A stretch of 64,000 nt of DNA from JAOZPE01 sp964601275 (GTDB lineage Bacteria > Krumholzibacteriota > Krumholzibacteriia > JAJRXK01): NCBI GenBank assembly GCA_964601275.1, contig CAZRMV010000003.1:62001-126000 (forward strand). Reading direction: 5' to 3'. The notes under the pieces are model-generated. The model was not told where the DNA came from, searched no databases, and saw only the letters and a program-made list of their open reading frames with translations. This document shows, piece after piece, positions 1-8,536 of the stretch (the stretch's first letter is position 1; the number at the start of each line of letters is the position of its first letter). The position numbers and the translations under genes are program-made.

Positions 1-64
1 CCGCCGCCGTGACCGACCCGGCGGTGGGGAAGGTACGGAGAGACGATCAGGATGCGCCGTCGGT

Positions 65-349
65 TCACGGAAGGATGTAGCCCTTGACGATCGCCAGCTC
101 TTCCCTCTTGCGATCCAGTTCGATGGACCACTGGCTCGTCCCCCGTTCGAGGTAGGGCTTGTGACGGCTGAGCCACTCCACGGCTTCCTGCTGGATGAGA
201 TTCTCCTTCTCCAGGTCATCGTGGATGAGGACGGCGATGAGGTCGGCCAGCTGGTCTTCCTCGATGGTGAGGTCGACCAGCTCCTCCTCGGCCAGACGGT
301 CGACGATGTCGGTGGCGATTCTCTCGATCCGCTCTTCGCTGAGTCGCAT
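65..349 (-). CDS. DUF507 family protein, second copy
   Basis: A 94-residue, very acidic, predicted all-helical protein beginning MRLSEER and ending KGYILP. It is the same kind of protein as its upstream neighbour, which begins MRMSQEK and ends RRGFIL; matching ends and length place both in the DUF507 family, which often occurs as a tandem pair. No biochemical role is established for the family. The ATG is preceded by GAGG about six bases upstream. It starts 8 bp after the stop of the first copy, so the two are almost certainly co-transcribed. Assignment to the family is confident; function is unknown. Confidence 0.85.
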   Translation of the reverse strand: MRLSEERIERIATDIVDRLAEEELVDLTIEEDQLADLIAVLIHDDLEKENLIQQEAVEWLSRHKPYLERGTSQWSIELDRKREELAIVKGYILP

Positions 350-357
350 GGATCACC

Positions 358-639
358 TCAGAGGATGAAGCCCCGCCTCCGGGCGATCTCCTGTTTGAAC
401 TTCAGGCGCAGCTGCACCAGGTCCATGTCGCCCTGCTCGATCTCCCGGGAGTGTTGACGCAGCAGTTCGTCGACTTCGCGGTCGATGTCCTCTTCCTCTT
501 CGAGATCGTCGAGGATCGCCGAGCCGATCGCCACCCGGATGGCGTCTTCAGGGGCGAGCAGTTCCACCTTGGGGTGCTCGCGCAAGAGGACGTGGATCTG
601 GCGGGCCAGGTCGCGGACCTTCTCCTGGCTCATGCGCAT
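358..639 (-). CDS. DUF507 family protein, first copy
   Basis: A 93-residue acidic helical protein, paralogous to the gene that follows it. The start was set at the ATG giving MRMSQEKVRDL because this aligns with the MRLSEERIERI start of the paralogue; the open frame continues a further 25 residues upstream, but that extension has low-complexity, non-family sequence. The centre is dominated by Glu/Asp (ILDDLEEEEDIDREVDELL). The function of DUF507 is unknown. The pair is divergent from the MoxR operon, with about 260 bp between the two first start codons. Confidence 0.85.
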   Translation of the reverse strand: MRMSQEKVRDLARQIHVLLREHPKVELLAPEDAIRVAIGSAILDDLEEEEDIDREVDELLRQHSREIEQGDMDLVQLRLKFKQEIARRRGFIL

Positions 640-734
640 GCCGAAGTTCCCCGGAAAAGGAGGGTGATCTCGTATCTGCCGGGGAGGCATCCGCCGCCCC
701 GCGGTCTCGTCCACGGCGGACGGACCGGGAGTCG

Positions 735-763
735 TTGCCCCCGCGCCCGGCCGGGGTTAGAGT
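735..763 (+). promoter_or_regulatory. Predicted sigma-70-type promoter for the MoxR/Bat operon
   Basis: TTGCCC (735-740) and TAGAGT (758-763) are separated by 17 bases and lie 140 bp before the GTG start of the MoxR ATPase, in the only sizeable non-coding gap upstream of the operon. The call rests on hexamer match and spacing only. Confidence 0.45.
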
Positions 764-902
764 ACCACCCTCGACGGGAAGTCCGCCAGGGTCGATTCCG
801 CCGTCCGGGCGGCCGGCCGCCGCAGGAACCCGCTCCTCGCCCGCGGCGTATGAAGCCGGTCACGCCGCGTCTTCTCCCCATTCCCACAGGAGGCCTTCCA
901 CC

Positions 903-1889
903 GTGGACAGTCAGGTGAAGGAGATCCAGGCCCGGGTCGAGGCCGAGAGCGGCCTCATCCAGGAGGTATTCGATCAGGTCGGCCGGGCGGTGGTCGGCCA
1001 GAAGGCGATGGTCGAGGGTCTGATGCTGGGCCTGCTGACCGGCGGGCACGTTCTGCTCGAAGGCGTTCCCGGTCTGGCCAAGACCCTGACCGTACGCTCG
1101 GTGGCGGCGGCGCTCGGGACCGATTTCCAGCGCATCCAGTTCACTCCCGATCTTCTACCCGCCGATCTCCTGGGCACGCTCATCTTCGACCAGCGCACCG
1201 GGGAGTTCACTCCGAAGAAGGGACCGATCTTCTCCCACATCATCCTCGCCGACGAGATCAACCGCGCCCCGGCCAAGGTGCAGTCGGCCCTTTTGGAGGC
1301 AATGCAGGAATTGCAGGTGACCCTCGGCGATACCACGTATCCCCTGGAGGAACCGTTCCTCGTGCTGGCCACCCAGAATCCCATCGAACAGGAAGGGACC
1401 TACCCGCTCCCGGAGGCGCAGGTCGACCGTTTCATGCTGAAGGTCCTGGTGGAATACCCGGGACGGGATGAGGAGCGCGCCATTCTCGACCGGATCGTCG
1501 AAGGGGATCCGCCGCAGTTGACACCGGTGCTCGATCGTCAGCGGCTCTTGGCCGCTCGCGAATTGGTGCGATCGATCTACCTCGACGAGAAGATCAAGGA
1601 GTACATCCTCGACCTGGTGCGGGCGAGCCGCGACCCGCAGGACTTCGATCTCTCCCTGGGCGGACTCATCTCCTACGGGGCGAGTCCGCGGGCTTCGATC
1701 TACCTCGCCCAGGCGGCGAAGGCCCACGCCTTCCTCCGGCAGAGAGGTTTCGTCACTCCCGAGGATGTCAAGGCGGTGGGGCCGGCGATTCTCCGCCACC
1801 GGATCGCCATCTCCTATGAGGCCGAGGCCGAGGATCTCACCAGCGAGGACATCGTCCGCTCCCTCTTCGATCATATCGAGGTGCCCTAG
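903..1889 (+). CDS. MoxR-family AAA+ ATPase
   Basis: A 328-residue AAA+ ATPase of the MoxR family. These are chaperone-like ATPases that work with von Willebrand A (VWA) proteins to assemble or activate periplasmic or metal-containing proteins. The Walker A motif GVPGLAKT lies at residues 54-61, Walker B is ILADEIN, and the sensor region contains LATQNPIEQEGTYPLPEAQ, typical of MoxR. The start is GTG at 903 because an AGGAGG sequence lies nine bases upstream; the frame stays open further 5' but is GC-rich filler. It heads an operon of VWA, BatD and TPR proteins, the classic MoxR/Bat context. Family assignment is very secure; the client is unknown. Confidence 0.95.
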   Translation: MDSQVKEIQARVEAESGLIQEVFDQVGRAVVGQKAMVEGLMLGLLTGGHVLLEGVPGLAKTLTVRSVAAALGTDFQRIQFTPDLLPADLLGTLIFDQRTGEFTPKKGPIFSHIILADEINRAPAKVQSALLEAMQELQVTLGDTTYPLEEPFLVLATQNPIEQEGTYPLPEAQVDRFMLKVLVEYPGRDEERAILDRIVEGDPPQLTPVLDRQRLLAARELVRSIYLDEKIKEYILDLVRASRDPQDFDLSLGGLISYGASPRASIYLAQAAKAHAFLRQRGFVTPEDVKAVGPAILRHRIAISYEAEAEDLTSEDIVRSLFDHIEVP

Positions 1890-1906
1890 GTACCGGGGAG
1901 ACGCCA

Positions 1907-2821
1907 TTGGATCGCATGACCAGGGAAACCCGCAGCCCCTCGGCCGCCATTCCGGCCGATCTGCTCGAACAGGTGCGACGGCTGGAGATCCGGACCCGGC
2001 GGGCCGTCGATGAGTTCTTCGGGGGCGAATACCACTCGGTGTTCAAGGGGCACGGGGTGGAATTCCGCGAGGTGCGCGAGTACCAGCCGGGAGACGACGT
2101 GCGTTCCATCGATTGGAACGTCACCGCGCGACACGGATCCCCCTTCGTGAAGCAGTACGAAGAGGAGCGGGAGCTGACCATCCTGTTGTTGGCCGACCTG
2201 TCGGCCTCCGAGCGCTTCGGCAGCGGGCGCCGCAGCAAGGCCGAGGCCCTGGCCGAGTGCGGAGCCCTGCTCGCCCTGTCGGCGGTCAGCAACAACGACA
2301 AGGTGGGATTGATCCTCTTCAGCGACCAGATCGAACTCTACCTTCCTCCCTCCAAGGGCCGGAGGCACGCCCTCCGGCTCTTGCGCGAGCTGCTCTACCA
2401 CCCGGCCCGCGGCCGAGGCACCGACCTGCGGCTGGCCTTGCAGACCCTCAACCGGGTGCAGAAACGCCGGGCGGTCTGTTTCCTGTTGAGCGATTTCCTG
2501 GCCGAAGGATACGAGAAGGATCTTCTCGTCTCCGCCCGGCGGCACGACCTGACCGCGGTCCACCTGGTGGATCCCCGGGAGAGGGAATTGCCCGCGGTGG
2601 GACTCGTCCAGGTGGAGGATGCCGAGACGGGTCGGCTCGATCTCCTCGACGCGTCCGACCCGTCGGTGCGGGAGGGCTACGCGCGGCGCGCCGAGACCCG
2701 CGAGAGGGAACTGCACCGCCGCCTGCGCCGCATGGGTTGCGATCTGATCGAGCTCGACGTCACCCGGCCCGCGATCGATCCCCTCCTGAGGTTCTTCCTG
2801 CGGCGGGGAGGGAAGCGGTGA
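1907..2821 (+). CDS. DUF58 domain protein (VWA-like)
   Basis: A 304-residue soluble protein with the DUF58 signature (FREVREYQPGDDVRSIDWNVTAR) followed by a VWA-like fold with an intact MIDAS-type DLSAS motif, which normally binds a divalent cation. DUF58 proteins are constant partners of MoxR ATPases. The start was placed at TTG 1907 because GGGGAG lies six bases upstream; an ATG three codons later (1916) is the alternative. The stop codon overlaps the GTG start of the next gene by four bases (GTGA), implying translational coupling. The family is secure, but the molecular role is known only by association. Confidence 0.92.
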   Translation: MDRMTRETRSPSAAIPADLLEQVRRLEIRTRRAVDEFFGGEYHSVFKGHGVEFREVREYQPGDDVRSIDWNVTARHGSPFVKQYEEERELTILLLADLSASERFGSGRRSKAEALAECGALLALSAVSNNDKVGLILFSDQIELYLPPSKGRRHALRLLRELLYHPARGRGTDLRLALQTLNRVQKRRAVCFLLSDFLAEGYEKDLLVSARRHDLTAVHLVDPRERELPAVGLVQVEDAETGRLDLLDASDPSVREGYARRAETRERELHRRLRRMGCDLIELDVTRPAIDPLLRFFLRRGGKR

Positions 2822-3696
2822 GGTCCTCGGGGCTCATCTTGTTGCTTCTTCTCGGGATGACGCGCGCGGTGGGCGCGGCGCCGGCGGAAGGCTCCGACGG
2901 CTTCCGCCTTCTCCTGGAACCGCCGGTGCCCCGGCTGGGGGAGCGGGCCCGACTGACGGTGGAAGCGGAGGGAGACAGTGTTCCGCGGCCGGTGGGCGAG
3001 AAGGTGGCGGTGCTCCCCACCGCCGATCCCAAGCGCTTCATCGCGATTCCCCTGCGGGTGGGAGTGGCCGAGATCTTCCTGCCGGGGGGCAGCGACACCC
3101 TGCGGTTCTCGGTGCCGGCGGCCCTCGATCCCGATTCCCTGCCCCCGCCTCGACCCTTGCACGGGCTGGGGATCGTCCACCCGGTGTGGTGGCCCACCAT
3201 CCTGCTGGGCGCGGCGATCCTGTTGCCGCCTCTGGTGTTCCTGTACCTGCGCTCGCGGCGCCGTCCGGTTCCCGCCCCGGGGATCCGGCTGGTGGCCGAA
3301 GCGGCACACAAACGGGCCCTGGCTCGTTTGCAGGAACTCGAGGACGCGCGATGGATCGAGCGGGGTGAACTGGAACGCTTCTATGTCGAGGCGAGCCATG
3401 CCCTGCGCGACTACGTGGCGCGCCGCTACCGGGTGGCGGCTCTCGATTCGACCCGCCGGGAATTGGGGGAACGGCTGGTCGCGGCGGGATACCCGTCGGA
3501 GGACTTCCGCGAACTGCTGAACCTGTTGGCCGAAGCCGACGCGGTGAAGTTCGCCGCGGAGCTTCCCACCGAGCAGCAGGCCCACCAGTGGCTGGACCGG
3601 GCGCGGGACTGGATCGTTGCCACCAAGGTGGAGCTGGTCTTCACCACCTCGGAGACCGTCGCGGCGATCCACCGTTTGCAGGGGGAGGGGGCATGA
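2818..3696 (+). CDS. DUF4381-type single-pass membrane protein
   Basis: A 292-residue protein with an N-terminal signal or anchor (LILLLLLGMTRAVGA), a short extracytoplasmic beta-rich domain, a transmembrane segment near residue 125 (WWPTILLGAAILLPPLVFLYL) and a cytoplasmic helical domain containing ERFYVEASHALRDYVARRY. Position between a DUF58 gene and the VWA genes, plus this architecture, matches the DUF4381 family of MoxR/Bat loci. The GTG start overlaps the previous stop and has GGGGAGGGA upstream; its own stop overlaps the next ATG (ATGA). The DUF4381 label is made from architecture and context rather than a profile search, and the function is unknown. Confidence 0.75.
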   Translation: MRSSGLILLLLLGMTRAVGAAPAEGSDGFRLLLEPPVPRLGERARLTVEAEGDSVPRPVGEKVAVLPTADPKRFIAIPLRVGVAEIFLPGGSDTLRFSVPAALDPDSLPPPRPLHGLGIVHPVWWPTILLGAAILLPPLVFLYLRSRRRPVPAPGIRLVAEAAHKRALARLQELEDARWIERGELERFYVEASHALRDYVARRYRVAALDSTRRELGERLVAAGYPSEDFRELLNLLAEADAVKFAAELPTEQQAHQWLDRARDWIVATKVELVFTTSETVAAIHRLQGEGA

Positions 3697-4679
3697 GCTT
3701 CCTGCATCCATGGTTCCTGCTGGTGGTTCCCATCGTCTGGCTGGGACTGTGGCTCGGCCGCCGTCTGCTGGGGCGTCACGCGGCGATCCGTATCAGCGCG
3801 GCCACTTTGACCCTCGGCATTCCCCGGGGCAGGAAGGCCCGCCTCCAACATCTTCCCTTCCTTCTGCGGTGGATCGCGGTCGGTCTGGCCGGGGTGGCCC
3901 TGGCCCAGCCGGTGGTGGAGAACCAGCACCGGGTCGTCCACGGAGAAGGCATCGATATCGCCATCGTGCTCGATATCAGCGGAAGCATGCGCGCCCTCGA
4001 TTTCCAACCCGACGATCGTCTTGCGGTGGCCAAGCGGGTGATCCATTCCTTCATCGACGGCCGGCACGACGATCGGATCGCACTGGTCGTCTTCGCAGCC
4101 AAGGCCTTCACCCAATGTCCCCTCACCCTCGACTACGGGGTGCTCCATCGATTCCTCGACGAGGTGAAGGTGGGGCTCATCGACGATGGAACCGCGATCG
4201 GCCTGGGAATCGCCACCGGAGTGAAGCGCCTGGCTCGCAGCGACGCCAAGAGCAAGGTCCTCATCCTGTTGACCGACGGGGTCAACAACGTTCCCACCGT
4301 CGATCCGGCGACCGCGGCCGAGGCGGCCAAGAGCCTGGGGGTGCGCATCTACGCCATCGGGGTGGGCAAGGAAGGCACCGCCCCCTATCCGGTAGATCAC
4401 CCCATCCTGGGGCGCCGTTATACCCAGATCGAGACCCATATCGACGAGGCGCTCCTGAGAAGGGTTGCCGCCGAAACCGACGGTCAGTATTTCCGGGCCC
4501 AGAACAGCGATGCCCTGAAGAGGATCTTCGGGATCATCGATCAACTGGAGAAGAGCAAGGTGGAAACGACCATCTTCACCGAGTACCGGCAGCTCGCGGG
4601 CCTGTTCCTGATTCCCGCATTGCTGCTGCTGGCGCTGGATACCCTGCTCTCGGCGACCTGGTTGAGGATTCTACCCTGA
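3693..4679 (+). CDS. batA: VWA-domain membrane protein, BatA-like
   Basis: A 328-residue inner-membrane protein: two N-terminal hydrophobic segments, a VWA domain and a C-terminal transmembrane helix (LAGLFLIPALLLLALDTLL). The MIDAS motif VLDISGSM and the second-site motif LLTDGVNN are intact, so metal-dependent protein binding is expected. This topology is that of BatA of the Bacteroides aerotolerance operon. It is co-translated with its neighbours (ATGA overlap upstream; 10 bp gap downstream). Bat proteins are linked to oxidative-stress tolerance and periplasmic redox, but the direct mechanism is unresolved. Symbol given by family and position. Confidence 0.88.
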   Translation: MSFLHPWFLLVVPIVWLGLWLGRRLLGRHAAIRISAATLTLGIPRGRKARLQHLPFLLRWIAVGLAGVALAQPVVENQHRVVHGEGIDIAIVLDISGSMRALDFQPDDRLAVAKRVIHSFIDGRHDDRIALVVFAAKAFTQCPLTLDYGVLHRFLDEVKVGLIDDGTAIGLGIATGVKRLARSDAKSKVLILLTDGVNNVPTVDPATAAEAAKSLGVRIYAIGVGKEGTAPYPVDHPILGRRYTQIETHIDEALLRRVAAETDGQYFRAQNSDALKRIFGIIDQLEKSKVETTIFTEYRQLAGLFLIPALLLLALDTLLSATWLRILP

Positions 4680-4689
4680 GGAGACGAAG

Positions 4690-5694
4690 ATGCGCTTCGC
4701 CCATCCCGAGATCCTCTGGTTGCTGTGGCTGTTGCCCCTGCTGTGGGGGGTGTTGTACCTCGCCCGCAGCCGCGCCCTGAAGAAGACGGCGGAATTCACC
4801 GGCCCGAGACTGGAAAACGACCTGGTGACCGGACGGCCCGCCCGGCGCCGGATGGGGCGCGCCGCGTTGCGGCTGCTGATCCTCTCCCAACTGATCCTGG
4901 CCGCCGCCCGCCCGCAGTGGGGCGCCAGCCAGGTCGAGGTGCAGCAGAAGGGCAGCGACGTGGTCTTCGTCCTGGACATCTCGCGGTCGATGTTGGCCGA
5001 GGACATCAAGCCCAGCCGGCTGCGGCGGGCCAAGCTGGAACTGAGCGATCTGCTCGACCGCTTGAAGGGGGACCGTGTGGGGTTGGTGTTCTTCGCCGGC
5101 GCGGCGTTTCCCCAATGTCCGTTGACGGTGGACGCCGCCGCGGCGCGGCTCTTTCTTTCCCAGGCGGACCCCACCATGATCGGCAGCCAGGGAACCAACC
5201 TGACCGCGGCATTGGAGACCGCCCTCGATCTCTTCGACGCCGAGGAGGGAGCCTACCGCGCCATCCTTCTCGTCACCGACGGCGAGGACTTCGCCGGCGG
5301 ACTGGACGAGACAACCCGGAAGCTTTCGGCGGCCGGGGTGACGGTGTTCACCGTGGGGATGGGCAGCTCCGAGGGCGCTCCGATTCCCGGTTTCGATCCG
5401 CAGGGCCGAAGGAAGGGTTTCCTGCGGGACGAGAAGAACCAGGTGGTCATGAGCCATCTCAACGAGGAAGTCCTGGTGAAACTCGCCCAGCAAACCGGGG
5501 GTATCTATGTCCGCGCGGGATCCGGGGGGCTCGACCTGGCCCGGATCAGCGCCGCGATAGAGCGCCTGCAGAGCCACAGCTACGAGGCGACGAGGGTGAC
5601 GTCCTATCAGGAGCGCTACGCCTGGCCCCTCGGGGCGGCGCTGCTGTTGCTTCTGCTCGAACCCTGGCTGGCCGACCGGAGGCGGAGCGCATGA
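4690..5694 (+). CDS. batB: VWA-domain membrane protein, BatB-like
   Basis: A 334-residue paralogue of the preceding gene with the same topology: hydrophobic N-terminus (ILWLLWLLPLLWGVLYLA), a second helix, VWA domain and C-terminal helix just before the basic end ADRRRSA. MIDAS VLDISRSM and LVTDGEDF are complete. A ribosome binding site GAGGAGACGA precedes the ATG. The stop overlaps the start of the TPR gene (ATGA). Pairs of VWA proteins with a TPR partner are the core of Bat loci, where the two VWA proteins are thought to form a membrane complex. Confidence 0.88.
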   Translation: MRFAHPEILWLLWLLPLLWGVLYLARSRALKKTAEFTGPRLENDLVTGRPARRRMGRAALRLLILSQLILAAARPQWGASQVEVQQKGSDVVFVLDISRSMLAEDIKPSRLRRAKLELSDLLDRLKGDRVGLVFFAGAAFPQCPLTVDAAAARLFLSQADPTMIGSQGTNLTAALETALDLFDAEEGAYRAILLVTDGEDFAGGLDETTRKLSAAGVTVFTVGMGSSEGAPIPGFDPQGRRKGFLRDEKNQVVMSHLNEEVLVKLAQQTGGIYVRAGSGGLDLARISAAIERLQSHSYEATRVTSYQERYAWPLGAALLLLLLEPWLADRRRSA

Positions 5695-6635
5695 GAACGC
5701 GGGATGGGAGATGTCCACCGAAGGGCCTCGCCGCCGCTCTTGCCGGCGTGGCACTGGGCGTCGTGCTTCTGCGGGCCGCTCCCGTCGCGGCCTGGGATCC
5801 CCTGCAGAAGGCGCCCCGCCAGGCCCAGAAGGCCGGGCAGTTGCTGGCCCAGGGAGAGGCGGAGCAGGCCGTGGAAGCCTACGCGCTGGCCCAGGCTCTC
5901 GATCCCGATCGTCCGGAATACCGGCTCGGCCTGGGGGAGGCCCTTTTCGCCAAGGGAGACCTCGAGGGCGCGCTCGATCAATTCCTGGCTGCCGCCGCGG
6001 TCGATTCCGAGCGGGCCGAATCGCGCCAGAGAGCGTTGTACAACGCGGGGAACGTCGCCCTGGCCGCGAAGGACCCGGCCCGTGCCCTCCAGCACTACGA
6101 GCAGGCCCTGCTCGCCGCGCCCGCGGACTCGGACCTGGTGCAGAACCTCGAGCTGGCCCAGAGGATGCTCGAGCAAGAGAAGCAGGAGAAGCAGCCGAAG
6201 CCGGACCAGAAGAACCAGAAGCAGAACGATCAGCAACAGAAGAACCCGCAGCAGAAGGACCAGGATCAACAGAAGCAGGGCCAGCAGAACCAGGATCAAC
6301 AAAGCCAGGATCAACAGAAGCAGGGCCAGCAGAACCAGGATCAACAGAAGCAGGATCAACGGAACCAGGGCCAGCCGAAGCGCAACCGACAAGACCAGGA
6401 CCGTCCGTCTCCTCCGGAGACCACCTCTTCTCCGCCCGACAGTACCCGCCAGCCGTCGGCGCGGCCCGATTCCAACTCTCTCGCCCCGCCGGACAGCAGC
6501 GTCTCGAAGATGTTGATGAGCCGACAGGAGGCGCTGCGTCTCCTGGACGCCCTCGACCACGACGAGCAGGAGTTGTTGCGGTCGATCCAGCGCCGGCTTC
6601 GGGGCGATCCACGAAGGAGCACGCACGCATGGTGA
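5691..6635 (+). CDS. batC: TPR protein with K/Q/D low-complexity tail, BatC-like
   Basis: A 314-residue exported protein with a signal-like segment (AAALAGVALGVVLLRAAPVAA), about three TPR units (residues 40-160), a strongly repetitive Lys/Gln/Asp/Asn stretch (roughly residues 162-230) and a Pro/Ser-rich linker, ending in a short helical segment (QEALRLLDALDHDEQELLRSIQ). In BatC-type proteins a TPR block is followed by just such a charged linker and end helix. The repetitive part is encoded by near-perfect DNA repeats, so its length may vary. It overlaps both neighbours by a few bases. Confidence 0.85.
   Translation: MRTRDGRCPPKGLAAALAGVALGVVLLRAAPVAAWDPLQKAPRQAQKAGQLLAQGEAEQAVEAYALAQALDPDRPEYRLGLGEALFAKGDLEGALDQFLAAAAVDSERAESRQRALYNAGNVALAAKDPARALQHYEQALLAAPADSDLVQNLELAQRMLEQEKQEKQPKPDQKNQKQNDQQQKNPQQKDQDQQKQGQQNQDQQSQDQQKQGQQNQDQQKQDQRNQGQPKRNRQDQDRPSPPETTSSPPDSTRQPSARPDSNSLAPPDSSVSKMLMSRQEALRLLDALDHDEQELLRSIQRRLRGDPRRSTHAW
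6260..6346 (+). repeat. Direct repeat inside the BatC-like gene
   Basis: Two copies of a 42-bp perfect direct repeat (6260-6301 and 6305-6346, period 45 bp) lie inside a longer imperfect CAG/CAA/AAG/GAT-rich tract covering about 6180-6380. The period is a multiple of three, so expansion or contraction would keep the reading frame while changing the length of the Lys/Gln/Asp linker. Confidence 0.9.
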
Positions 6636-8536
6636 GGGCAAGCGACGGGCGCGGGTGGGATCGGCCGAACCGGTGGCAGGGGCTCCGGGGATGGGGGCTC
6701 CTGCCGATCCTGGTGGTGGCGCTGGGGGGGTGGGTTCCCAAGGAAGCCGGTGCCGCGGTCACCTGCAGTGCCCGTCTCGACCGGCACACCGTCCGGGTGG
6801 GGGAGCAGGTGGTGCTCACCCTCGACGTGGAAGGGGACGTGCGCTCGATCGCAGAGCCCCGGCTTCCCGATTTCGGGCCCTTCGAGGTCTACGGGGGAGG
6901 ACAGAGCCAGAGCTTCAGTTTCGTGAATGGCCAGATCCACACCAGCCGGAGTTACACCTGGTATCTCCGGCCCCTCAAGGAGGGCGAATACGAGTTGCCG
7001 CCCATCGAGGTGGTGGCCGACGGCAAGACGTATCGGACCCGCAAGATTCCCTTGAGCGTGACCAGAGGCTCGCCGGGAGCCAGCCCCCCGTCGGCGGGAA
7101 CTCCCGGGAAGAACGGCGGGGGCTTGGCACCACGCCGCCGTCCCGGTGGACCGGCGGGCGTTCCCGGCGGGGAAGGTTCCCGCGCCCTGGACACCGCGGG
7201 AGTGGGGGCGGTCAGTCGGGGAGGCCGGGTGGGAGACGATTTCTTCATCACCATGAGCGTCGACCGCGACACCGTGGTGGTGGGGGAGCAGATCGTACTC
7301 ACCTTTTCCTTCTACCGGAGCATCGGGGCGAGCATCTTCAGCCGGCCCCAGTACACCCCTCCGACCACCGAGGGATTCTGGCGGGAGGACCTGCCTCCCG
7401 AGCGGCACGACTCGATCACCCTGGGTGGGCAACCCTACGAGGTGACCCGCATCCTCTACGCGCTCTTTCCCACCCGGGAGGGAGAGCTCGAGGTCGGGAC
7501 CGCGGAGGTCCGCATTCCCGACGATGCCTTCGATTCGTTCTTCCGGCGCAGCCGCCGGCGGGGCGAGATCATCCTGCGGGCGCCGGCCATTCCGGTGCTG
7601 GTGCGCCAGCTGCCCCCGGGAAAGCCCGACGATTTCACCGGCACGGTGGGCGAGGACCTGAAACTCTCGATCCAGACCGATCGCAAGCAGCTCGCGGTGG
7701 GAGACGCCCTGACGGTCTCCCTGGAGCTGAGGGGAGAAGGATACCTCGCCTCGGCCGGTAAGCCCCGGCTTCCCCGGCTCGACGGCTTCCGCGCGCACGA
7801 CTCGGGTTCATCGCTCGATTCGCGGCCCATCGGAGGACGCCTGCAGGGACGACTGCGGGTGGAATCCCTCCTCATTCCCCAGAAGGCCGGCGACTTCACC
7901 ATTCCCCCGGTGCGCTATTCCTACTTCGACACCGGTATGAGACGGTACGTGACCCTCTCCACCGAAGCGGTCAAGCTGAGGGTCACCCCTTCGGGGGAAG
8001 GGGCGGTCCAGTCCTTCTCTACCGGGGGGAAGTCCGAGATCGAGATCCTGAGCCAGGACATCCTGCACATCCAGCCGATCACCGCCGACCTGCGTCCCTA
8101 CCCGGGGGAGGTCCTGCGACGGCGGTCCACCTGGATTCTCGTCGCCTTGCCGCCGTTTCTGCTGGTGATCTCGAGCATGCTTGCGCGCCGCCGGCGTATC
8201 CTGCTGGCCGATCCCGCCCGCCTGCGTGCCCAGAAGGCGCTGGGCAACGCGCGACGCCTCCTGAAGGGACCCGGTGAGGAAGCGCAGCGGGCGTCGGGAG
8301 CGCTCATGCAGTGGCTGGCGGACAAGACCGATCGGGCGCCCGCGGGGCTCTCCAGCGCAGACATGGAACGATGGCTCGACCAGCGGGCTGCTCCCGAGGA
8401 TCTGCGGCGCTCGGTCCTCGATTTCCTGCAGCGGGCGGATCGGGCGCGTTTCGGCGCCGCCTCCAGCGACGGGGATCTCCTTGCGGAGGCGGGCCGATTG
8501 TTGTTGCGCCTGGAAGAGGAGGTGGGTCGTGGGTGA
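6629..8536 (+). CDS. batD: BatD-family protein (oxygen tolerance)
   Basis: A 635-residue exported and membrane-anchored protein: an N-terminal signal around residues 24-45, several repeated Ig-like beta domains each carrying the theme DRxTVxVGEQVxLT (residues about 52, 210, 350), then a transmembrane helix (STWILVALPPFLLVISSML, near 500) and a cytoplasmic helical tail. The repeated 'vGeqv.lt' motif and C-terminal anchor define BatD. The start ATG at 6629 is preceded by GAAGGAGC and overlaps the end of the TPR gene by seven bases. BatD probably presents a periplasmic scaffold to the VWA proteins; this is family inference. Confidence 0.9.
   Translation: MVRASDGRGWDRPNRWQGLRGWGLLPILVVALGGWVPKEAGAAVTCSARLDRHTVRVGEQVVLTLDVEGDVRSIAEPRLPDFGPFEVYGGGQSQSFSFVNGQIHTSRSYTWYLRPLKEGEYELPPIEVVADGKTYRTRKIPLSVTRGSPGASPPSAGTPGKNGGGLAPRRRPGGPAGVPGGEGSRALDTAGVGAVSRGGRVGDDFFITMSVDRDTVVVGEQIVLTFSFYRSIGASIFSRPQYTPPTTEGFWREDLPPERHDSITLGGQPYEVTRILYALFPTREGELEVGTAEVRIPDDAFDSFFRRSRRRGEIILRAPAIPVLVRQLPPGKPDDFTGTVGEDLKLSIQTDRKQLAVGDALTVSLELRGEGYLASAGKPRLPRLDGFRAHDSGSSLDSRPIGGRLQGRLRVESLLIPQKAGDFTIPPVRYSYFDTGMRRYVTLSTEAVKLRVTPSGEGAVQSFSTGGKSEIEILSQDILHIQPITADLRPYPGEVLRRRSTWILVALPPFLLVISSMLARRRRILLADPARLRAQKALGNARRLLKGPGEEAQRASGALMQWLADKTDRAPAGLSSADMERWLDQRAAPEDLRRSVLDFLQRADRARFGAASSDGDLLAEAGRLLLRLEEEVGRG

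Noticed and set aside
6180..6380. Regular short repeats that could suggest a CRISPR-like array
   Set aside because: Repeats are in frame within a TPR protein, have no unique spacers and encode a Lys/Gln/Asp linker.
4576..6819. A 747-codon open frame antisense to the VWA and TPR genes
   Set aside because: It runs opposite to three well-supported overlapping genes, is rich in Pro/Arg/Ser repeats expected from GC-rich antisense DNA, and matches no family.
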